Below are positions 12,890-20,246 of a DNA stretch of 64,000 bases, one piece after another. Origin of the DNA: Isoetes taiwanensis (taxonomy: Eukaryota; Streptophyta; Lycopodiopsida; Isoetales; Isoetaceae); NCBI GenBank assembly GCA_021234155.1, contig JAJEKV010000031.1, positions 7,144,748 to 7,208,747 on the forward strand, given 5' to 3'. Under the pieces are notes generated by a model that did not search any database, was not told the origin of the DNA, and saw only the letters and a list, made by a program, of their open reading frames with translations. The position numbers were made by a program, and so were the translations under genes. How positions within the stretch are numbered: position 1 is the first letter of the stretch; every line of letters begins with the position of its first letter.

Positions 12890-13490
12890 TTCTCGACTCG
12901 CGAGTCGAGAAAGCCCCGCATCCTATGTTTCCTCTGTTCCTTTGGGGTTTCTCGACGCGAGTCGAGAAAGCCAGAGGAAATAGGAAAGCAAAGGATGCGG
13001 GGCGCGAGTCGAGAAAGCCCAGAGAAAAAAGGAAAGTAGAGGATGTGGGGGCTTTCTCGACTTCGAAGTCGAGAAAGCCGTGAGGAAAAAGGGAAAAGAG
13101 GATTGGGGCTTTCGACCGCGAGTCGAAAAGACCCCGAATCCTCTACTTTCAGAAATGTTCCTTTCGGCTTTCTGGAGCCGAAAACCCCCGTGAGGAATAG
13201 AGAAAACATTAGAGATTAATGGTTGATGAGTGAAAGCATCGAGCCTTCCCAATCTTTCTTTCCCCGCCTCTTTGGGCAATGTTGCTTAGTTTATATTCTA
13301 AGTTCCATCGTTCAAAGGGGCGTGAAAGCAAAGATTTGGGAACGCGCGATGCTTTCACTCTGACCTTCACTCTGCTTCTCTATTTTCTCCTCTCCTGTGG
13401 GTATTCTCGACTCCCGAGTCGAGATAGCCCCTGCATCTTCCCTTTTTTTGTTTCCTTCTGGGTATTCTCGACTTGCGAGTCGAGAAACCC
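12890..13490. repeat. palindrome family B (TTCTCGACTCG/CGAGTCGAGAA), intron 2
   Basis: Seven copies or variants lie in intron 2 at 12890, 12948, 13003 (half), 13050, 13106, 13399 and 13460. The core is TTCTCGACTCG followed by its complement. Copy 13050 has TT/AA in place of the central bases on both arms, keeping full pairing. Outer arms vary between copies and often stay complementary: GGCTTT with AAAGCC at 13050, and GGG with CCC at 13399 and 13460. Spacer sequence between copies is also partly repetitive (GAGGAAAAAGG-like). Confidence 0.9.
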
Positions 13491-15162
13491 TAAGGATGTA
13501 CTTCCATGCTCTGACATAGTTCCATTTATTGATTACAGCCCATATCCTGACCAGATCATACACGCTCGGCAACAGTAGAAAGCATTGGGTTGTCCTCAAC
13601 GGCCTAAAAGAAACAGGACTCCCTCGGATAAGTGGAAGACCTTCGAGAAACTCGGCATATATGTTCTTCTGGAAGGGCAGGAAGATGATGAGGGAGATGA
13701 TGAAGATGAGAAGAAGAAGAGAACACCAAGAAAGGGCAGGGAATCTCTATCTGACCAATATGACCTCATTCTCTGCACTGAGGCGGTCTGGGAAAAATGG
13801 ACTGAGATATGGGCTCTTTGGACAAGAAGCAAGCTTAAGGACAAAAATGGAGAATTGCCAACTAGGCCGGACCCAAAGTTGTTCGACAAGCAATTCATGA
13901 AAAGGATACAGGGCCTGACGGACAAAGAAACGCTTGACCTACAGGGCAAAATCCTGGATGGAACAATCCTGCTAAGGAAGACTAGGAGTTCAAAAATGCA
14001 GGACGCAAAGGATTATGCCACAGTCCTAAAGAGACGGCGTGCGTTGAAAGAAGGCATCACAGAGTTTTGCAATGTTGCATCCAATGCATGCCATGAATTT
14101 GATTATTATAAGGAGAAGGTTGCGCTTGATGAGGAAGACATGAAGGAGTTGAACCGGCTATGTCAAATCCTACATCAACACGAAGTTAAAGTATAACATC
14201 AAAACCGCCCCCTTTCCTGAACGTGCTATGGCATTTCTGAAGCGGAAGCTTGGATTCGGGGTGGTCCCATTTAAGACCGATGGTAGCTGCCCTCCCTTCT
14301 TGGTAACCTTGGGATACAAGGGGTTTGGTGGTCTGGAACTGGCGGTGGGCCCGTGGCACTATTTGCCATGAATATGATCGAAGACCCCACCCTATTTTAT
14401 GAAAAAGCTGACATTGAGTAGTGGTACAAGACATGTCTGGACATGACCGAGCTGGATACTTTCAGTTTCCGTATCTTTTGCATGACGGGCAATCAGACAA
14501 CTGTTGTGTCACAATGGGCAGCTGATATTAACTTCACCAACAAGATCTTGTATTCCATATACGAACTGGAACATGAGTGTAGACTTGGGCTGCCAAAGGC
14601 ACCAAGTTTTGCCAATATAGTTTTGGTTATGGTCCAAGATCGAATGCAGACCTGGACAAGTGGTGGTCGAGCGAGCACCACTATCTCGATAAGTTCATGA
14701 TTTCTCAAGAGCATATGGAACCCTGGACGGGCGGCAGATTTATGGAGGATGTGCCATTGATTGACAAAGTCAGCACTGATGGTGCGACAGGTCCAATACA
14801 TAGAATTCATATCCGGCCAAGAGTTATCAAGTACGTCATAACTAGCTTGGTCGAGGAAGGTCAAATTGTATGCGAGTGGTACATGAATGGTCTGTTCTCT
14901 CAAGGGGCTATGCTGTATGGAATGAAACCAATATCCGTGGTTGGGAACAAGGACATGGTTGAGACCATTCGGTCATACCTGGACCTGCTTCATGAGCATT
15001 TCCAAGAGAGGAAGACAGCTGGAAGCAGTAAGGACGAAGATGACGGAAATAAAACTGACAGCCAGGGAGATAAAGATGACTGAGATGTCCAAGGTTTACA
15101 CGAACTTGCTGCGGAACAAGTAGTGGAGAATCTGAGATTGAGGTGAATTCACTTTGCTCTCG

Positions 15163-15238
15163 GAGGGTTTTTCGACTCGCGAGTCGAGAAACCCTCTGAG
15201 TCTTTAACATTTTTCTTTCTCGACTTGTGAGTCGAGAA
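15163..15238. repeat. palindrome family B, two copies in intron 3
   Basis: A 34-bp inverted repeat at 15163-15196 has arms GAGGGTTTTTCGACTCG and the near-complement CGAGTCGAGAAACCCTC. A second copy at 15217-15238 has one mismatch near the centre (ACTTGTGAGT). Both lie between the donor at 15143 and the acceptor ending at 15273, so they are intronic like the 12.9-13.5 kb copies. Confidence 0.9.
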
Positions 15239-16139
15239 CCTCGTTTCGTAATTGACGTTTTTCATCATTCCAGGGACATCGAGCGCAACCAATCCGGATC
15301 ATTGTCACTATCACAGGGATCTGCTAGCGGTTCAATTCAACAGGAGGATACTGCATCCAAAAAAGGCAGTCAAGAACAAGATAGTGCGACCACCAAGAAA
15401 GGACCTGAAAGAATAATGATCCCGCATATGGATCCCGATCAAGAGGAAATTTGGTCAGAACCAAACTCTAACTGGGATCCAGAGGCACCCACCAAGCTTA
15501 TAATTTTTGACGTCAATGGAGTCTTGGCTGCAGTATACCATGATGGTGAAGTCCCCGAGCTTAACACCTCGCAAAAGCCGACAGTGGGGTCTAAAATCGT
15601 GTATCCTCGGCTAAAGCAAAGGAAATTATTGAATGGTGCCTGGAACGAGGATTCGAAGTGGCCATATGGTCTTGTATGGCAAAGAAAAATGTTGTCAATG
15701 TCCTTGGTGTTCTCGGCCTTCCAGTTTTGAAGTTCAAGTTTGTTTGGGGAAATGAAAGGGTCGAGCATGTGTCAGACCTCAATCCAGCCATCACAAAGGG
15801 GAGGCCTATTATGGTGAAAAGGCTAGAAAAGGTTTATGAAGCATACCAGAACTTTAACAAACACAACACGCTGATCATAGATGACTCCGCCTACAAGTGC
15901 TATCATAACTCGCACAATACAATCATTGCCAAGAGTTATCGACCAGAAGAGTATGAAACGGATAGCTGGTTGTCTTTCAATCTCGTTCCTCTGTTGGCGG
16001 ATTCCCTATTTTCCATTCTTGTGGCCGATGTGATTAGGAACTATCCGAACCTCAAGCAGGTCGATCCAGAGAGCAGCGCGATCATGAGGGCTATGGATGG
16101 CAAATATTATGATGATCAAGAAGAGTGACCTCTGCTTTC

Positions 16140-16545
16140 AGATAGCAAAGTTGTGTGAATTTTGTAAAGACACATGAACAAATGTACTATATTTTGTAAT
16201 GAATATACTTGTACATTGAGTTTTCGCTGCCTTTCTCGACTCGCGAGTCGAGAAAGACATGCTTGTCCCATTGATGAAACCATTTGTATGCTTGTTTGTG
16301 TGACTGGATGCAGCTATATTCTATAATGAAAATGGTTGTACATTGACTTTCCAGGGCTTTTCTCGACTCGTGAGTCGAGAAAGGCACCGCTTGTCCCGTT
16401 CATGAGACCATTTGTATGCTTCCTTGTGTGATTGGATGCAGCCATATTCTGTAATGAAAATGGTTGTACTTTGACTTTCCAGGGCCTTTCTCGACTCGCG
16501 AGTCGATAAAGGCACTGCTTATTACGTGATTGGATGCAGCTATAT
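16140..16545 (+). repeat. 126-127 bp tandem repeat carrying palindrome family B, 3' of gene
   Basis: Three head-to-tail units follow the stop codon of the ParB-like gene. Each includes GGATGCAGC, a GTAATGAA-like segment, a GTACATTGACTTTCCAGG-like segment and one family B palindrome (16231, 16357, 16484). Palindrome spacing is 126 then 127 bp. The units probably lie in the 3' UTR or just beyond it. The third unit is shortened on its right side. Confidence 0.85.
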
Positions 16546-17196
16546 GGAATAAATGTTCTCCATTCTATTTTGAATTCTCCATTCTTTTCTTCGTTTTGAC
16601 TAATGGCACTGTAATTGTTAATCATGGACTCTCCTTGCTCCAGGTGGTTCAGGCACAGATCCCCCTCACGCACAGATCCTGCTCAGGCTACACTCTTACC
16701 GCTCCAGACGGCACAGATCCCGCTCCACGCGGCAGAGATCCCGCTCAGGCACATATCCCGCTCAGGCTACACTCTTACCCGAGCTTTGGGATAAGCTTGC
16801 TCGTGATTGCAGATGCTATGTGACCTCAAGGGATGAAGAAGAGAAGAACATTTCGCAAGTCCAGAAAGCTCAAAGCATCTCGCAAGCATTGCATGACATC
16901 CACGGAGGTTGGGGAAGGAGATATTCGACCTGGCCATTGATGAAAAGCTGCGGAGGAGAGTGGAGAAATCGGGTGGACAGGCCAGCGGGTGGTTCCCGAG
17001 GCACCTCCTCGTGAGGCATTCCACATTCTTCAGGTTGCCCCCAAGGCTTACAGACAGCAAGAAGAAGCCCCGCACGTTCATCCCCTAAGATGGACCACCT
17101 ACCACAATGATGTAATTGTAGTGACAGCAAGACCGTCATGGTCTCTACGTCCGATGTAAAATACATTGTAGCTATTCAATTTATTAATAAAAACTA
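16546..17196 (+). other. region with a possible RS-rich exon, unassigned
   Basis: After a plausible acceptor (TTGCTCCAG near 16643) a short internal repeat of CACAGATCCCGCTC reads RSRS-like in one frame (around 16690-16760) and runs open to about 17014. A second open frame follows to about 17090. This might be a 3' exon of the preceding gene or an unrelated remnant. No domain is recognisable and the repetitive origin argues for caution. Confidence 0.3.
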
Positions 17197-17230
17197 GAAA
17201 AGGGCCCGGCTTGACGGCCGGGCCCTTTTC
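17197..17230. repeat. perfect GC-rich hairpin
   Basis: Arms GAAAAGGGCCCGGC (17197-17210) and GCCGGGCCCTTTTC (17217-17230) pair perfectly over 14 bp around a 6-nt loop. It lies just before the truncated SINE-like sequence, so it could be part of that repeat or a transcript-end structure. Function is unknown. Confidence 0.85.
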
Positions 17231-17262
17231 TTTTACACCATTCCTCGGCTCGGCCGGAATGA

Positions 17263-17512
17263 GCAGGGTTCGAATCCCCCATAGAATAGGAAAAATTTTG
17301 AAAAGGGCTAACAACATTTTAGAAGATTCCAGAAGCTTCTAGAAGATTCTAGGAGCCTCTAGAATGTTATAGGAGTTTCTAGAATGTTATAGGACTTCCT
17401 GGAAGATTCTAGAAGCCTCCAGAGCGTTCTAGAAGCTAGGACCTTCTAGAAGCTTCTAGAACTTTCAAAGATCCGACGGCCGAGAGCGCGCCACGTGGCG
17501 CCTCCTCTAGAA
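17263..17512 (+). mobile_element. tRNA-derived SINE-like copy, 5'-truncated
   Basis: A B-box GGTTCGAATCC at 17268-17278 is followed by AAAAATTTTGAAAAGGGC and a TTCTAGAA-rich body. The copy ends with GATCCGACGGCCGAGAG and GCGCCACGTGGCGCC. The same tail and B-box context recur at 19250-19402, which defines a repeat family. The A-box half is missing here. Confidence 0.6.
17321..17350. promoter_or_regulatory. heat-shock-element-like run of six GAA/TTC pentamers
   Basis: Six alternating nGAAn/nTTCn pentamers run without a gap (GAA, TTC, GAA, TTC, GAA, TTC at 5-bp steps). This fits the heat-shock factor consensus, which needs at least three units. The surrounding body (to 17470) has many further TTCTAGAA or TTCCAGAA palindromes. 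Because these belong to repetitive DNA, the match may be a by-product of the repeat rather than a working element. Confidence 0.35.
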
Positions 17513-18060
17513 CTTTCTCTCTTCTCTCTCCTCTCTCCTCTCTTCTCTCCCCTTTCTCTCCTCCCTCCCCTCTCTTCTCTCATGTTTCCCTCTCTCTCTC
17601 TCTATCTTTCTCTCTCCTCTGTGCTCTTCTCTCTCTCTCATCCCTCTCCTCTCTTCTCTCTCTCTCTCCTCTCTCCTCTCTCCTCTCTGCTCTCTCGTAT
17701 CTCTCTCCTCTCTCTCTATTTCTGCCCTCTCTCTATCTCCTCTCTCCTCTCTCCTCTCTCTCCTCTCTCTCCTATCTGTCTCCTCTCTCTCTCCTATCTC
17801 TCTCTTGCCTCTCCTCTCTTCTCTTTCTCTCCTCTCTCCTCTCTCCTCTCTCCTCTCTCCTCTCTCTCTATTTCTCTCCTCTATCTATCTCCTATCTCTC
17901 TCCTCTCTCTATCTCTTATTTCTCTCCTCTCTCTCTATTTCTCCCCTCTCTCTCTATTTCTCCCCTCTCTCTCTCTCTACCTTTCTCTCTCTTTCCTATT
18001 TCTCTCTCTCCCTCTTCTCTCTTCTCTCTCCTCTCTTCCTCCTCTCTCTTCTCTCTCTAG
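17513..18060. repeat. CT-rich microsatellite
   Basis: An almost pure pyrimidine tract of (CT)n, TCTCTCC and CTCCTCTC blocks, with short TATCT interruptions. It gives a long serine/leucine-only open frame that is not a gene. It appears to have grown from or inserted at the end of the truncated SINE-like copy. A shorter version recurs at 18490-18667. Confidence 0.95.
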
Positions 18061-18480
18061 CTTTTTTTTAGAACATTCCAGAAGGTTCTAGGATCATCAG
18101 AGAGGGAGGGGGGAGAGGGATTGAGATGTTTACCCATGAGCATTTCCAACACTCCATAACATTCTATTTTGAGCATTTGCAAAGTTTCAAAAAACTTTCT
18201 ATTTTTAGACTGAAACTTTCTATTTTTAGACTGAGGTGCTTACCCATGAGCATTTGGAACATTCCAGACTATTCTATTTTGAACATTTGCAAAGTTTCAA
18301 AAAACCTTCTATTTTTAGACTGAAACTTTCTATTCTTAGACAAAGGTGCTTACCCATGAGCACCTGGAACATTCCACAACATTCTATTTTGAGCATTCTC
18401 AAAGTTTCAAAAAAAACTTCTATTTTTAGACTGAAACTTTCTATTCTTAGACTGAGGTGCTTACTCATGAGCATCTGGAA
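18061..18480 (+). repeat. minisatellite block 1, about 110-bp units
   Basis: Three to four tandem units share CCCATGAGCA, GGAACATTCCA, CATTCTATTTTGA, CAAAGTTTCAAAAAA and TTCTATTTTTAGACTGA. Units start near 18128, 18240, 18350 and 18465. The block begins with TTTTTTTTAGAACATTCCAG, an HSE-like segment. It is repeated almost verbatim 607 bp downstream. Confidence 0.9.
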
Positions 18481-18489
18481 CATTCTAGG

Positions 18490-18667
18490 ATCTATCTCCT
18501 ATCTCTCCTATTTCTCTATCTCTTATTTCTCTCCTCTCTCTCTATTTCTCCCCTCTCTCTCTATTTCTCCCCTCTCTCTCTCTCTTTACTTTTCTCTCTC
18601 TTTTCTATTTATCTCTCTCCCTCTTCTCTCTTCTCTCTCCTCTCTTCCTCCTCTCTCTTCTCTGTCT
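18490..18667. repeat. second CT-rich tract
   Basis: A shorter pyrimidine tract that closely matches the last part of the 17.5-18.06 kb tract, including its CTAGCTTTTTTTTAGAACATTC exit. It marks the second copy of a larger duplicated segment (CT tract plus minisatellite). Confidence 0.9.
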
Positions 18668-19090
18668 AGCTTTTTTTTAGAACATTCTAGAAGGTTCTAG
18701 GATCATCAGAGAGGGGGGGAGAGGGATTGAGATGTTTACCCATGAGCATTTTCAACACTCCATAACATTCTATTTTGAGCATTTGCAAAGTTTCAAAAAA
18801 CTTTCTATTTTTAGACTGTAACTTTCTATTTTTAGACTGAGGTGCTTACCCATGAGCATTTGGAACATTCCAGACCATTCTATTTTGAACATTTGCAAAG
18901 TTTCAAAAAACCTTCTATTTTTAGACTGAAACTTTCTATTTTTAGACTGAGGTGCTTACCCATGAGCACCTGGAACATTCCACAACATTCTATTTTGAGC
19001 ATTCTCAAAGTTTCAAAAAAAACTTCTATTTTTAGACTGAAACTTTCTATTCTTAGACTGAGGTGCTTACTCATGAGCATCTGGAACATT
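18668..19090 (+). repeat. minisatellite block 2, duplicate of block 1
   Basis: The same approximately 110-bp units as in 18061-18480 in the same order with a few substitutions (for example AGACTGTAACTTTC here against AGACTGAAACTTTC). The shared CT-tract exit shows that tract and block were duplicated together, giving a direct repeat with a period of 607 bp. Confidence 0.9.
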
Positions 19091-19195
19091 CTAGGACATT
19101 TCAAAAGATTCTAGAAGATTCTAGAACATCCTAGAATATCTTTGAATTAATTAGACCCCAGCCTTAACTAAGTATGGAGTTCCTATTATTTCAAG

Positions 19196-19440
19196 GAAGG
19201 ACTGGTTGGTCTAGTGGTAAGGGCGGGGGGCTTGGGGGGCAATGTCCAGGGTTCGAATCCCCCACAAAACATAAAAAATTTTGGAAAGGCCTAAGAACAT
19301 TCTAGAAGGCTCTTTCTAGAAGTCCAGAAGCTAGAAGATTCTAGGACCTTCTAGAACTTTCAAGGATCCGACGGCCGAGAGCGCGCCACGTGGCGCCTCG
19401 TGAGCCGTCGATGGGGGTGGAGTTACTCACTAACTCATTC
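19196..19440 (+). mobile_element. tRNA-derived SINE-like element
   Basis: A tRNA-like head has A-box TGGTCTAGTGG (19207-19217) and B-box GGTTCGAATCC (19250-19260) at normal pol III spacing. A short AT-rich piece, a TTCTAGAA-rich body and a GATCCGACGGCCGAGAG tail follow, then (ACTAACTCA)-like short repeats near 19430. The acceptor stem does not pair, so this is not a functional tRNA. The truncated relative at 17263 supports a dispersed family. Confidence 0.65.
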
Positions 19441-20246
19441 ACTAACTCACTCACAGACGGACACTATTTCTTTATTATATAGGAAAATTCTTTTTCAACT
19501 ACAACTTTGGTTTCAATCTGTAATGAAATTCCTTTGTTTGAGTTGTATTCTTCTTGTTCTCGAACTCGCGATCCGAGAAAACAGGGAGAAAGATTGGACC
19601 CACACTAACAGACGAATATTCAAATTTTGGACAGCTTTCGAGTCCGAGTAATTTTCCCAGCTCCTTTTTGTGTAAGATAACAGGGTTCCAAAAAAAAGTG
19701 GGAATGGAATGAGACCCACTTTAATTAAATACGACTTATTCGAACTTGTAAAAAATAGAATCATTTTCATAGAGGTCACAAAGCTGCAAATATTCTAAAG
19801 TTAAAGATTTCTCACAATGGCAGATGGCAAAAGAACTAACACAACTTCAGGAATACCTTAGGCCGCAGATATTCATGAACTTTGAAAGATGCTACAGCAG
19901 CTGATTCCATGTTCAAATCCCAAAGGTGCGAATATTGTAGGATGCACAAGTTTACTTCTCAAGTTTATTTCTATTATGCAACAGAGGGCATTTACTTAAT
20001 CCATGACTCTTTTCAAGCATTACATTTTGCAGCAATAGCAATGACATAACATGTTTGTCCTCATTCATGTAACTTCCTCGAGGGATTCTGATATACTTGC
20101 TATATATTCATGCAAAAAAACTAACTCAGCACAGACGTATCACTTGAGCACATCACAATTTGAAGTACAAACACCAATGAAGTAATCTTTAGAAGATATT
20201 GACAAGCAACTAAACTATATAAGTAGAGGTGAAAAGCTACTGGTAC
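19441..20246. other. intergenic, no gene seen
   Basis: No convincing open frame. A diverged relative of palindrome family B (TTCTCGAACTCG, then CCGAGAA) lies at 19555-19577. The rest is AT-rich and unremarkable. Confidence 0.5.

Larger units (their letters stand above)
7753..16128 (+). pseudogene. ParB-like (DGQH) and FCP1-like phosphatase fusion gene, multi-exon, frameshifted
   Basis: Exon 1 (7753-7834) starts MTTPSKKQ and ends at a GT donor. Exon 2 (11741-12861) restores phase exactly and holds a lysine-rich linker, then FWVVDGQHSVRAAQIL near 12670, which resembles the ParB/sulfiredoxin DGxHRxxAA motif. Exon 3 (13555-15142) carries an acidic/basic hinge and helical sequence I do not recognise. 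Exon 4 (15274-16128, TGA at 16126) encodes an FCP1/NIF-like HAD domain: LIIFDVNGVL near 15500, RGFEVAIWSC near 15645, TLIIDDSAY near 15870. The usual DxDxT acid pair is DVNGV, so the second Asp is Asn. Frameshifts near 12400, 13620, 14190, 14640 and 15590 and a TGA at 15081 break the frame. Splice phases 1-2, 2-3 and 3-4 match. I know no described family with this combination. Confidence 0.65.

Noticed and set aside
12853-13279. 118-residue minus-strand frames through 12.85-13.28 kb
   Set aside because: They arise from the family B palindromes in intron 2 and overlap each other in different frames.
17495-18091. 198-residue open frame rich in Leu and Ser, and its shifted partner at 18473-18700
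   Set aside because: It is a translation of the CT-rich microsatellite; composition and repetition show no coding character.
19196-19275. Functional tRNA gene
   Set aside because: A and B boxes are good but the acceptor and anticodon arms do not pair, and a relative at 17263 shows a SINE family.
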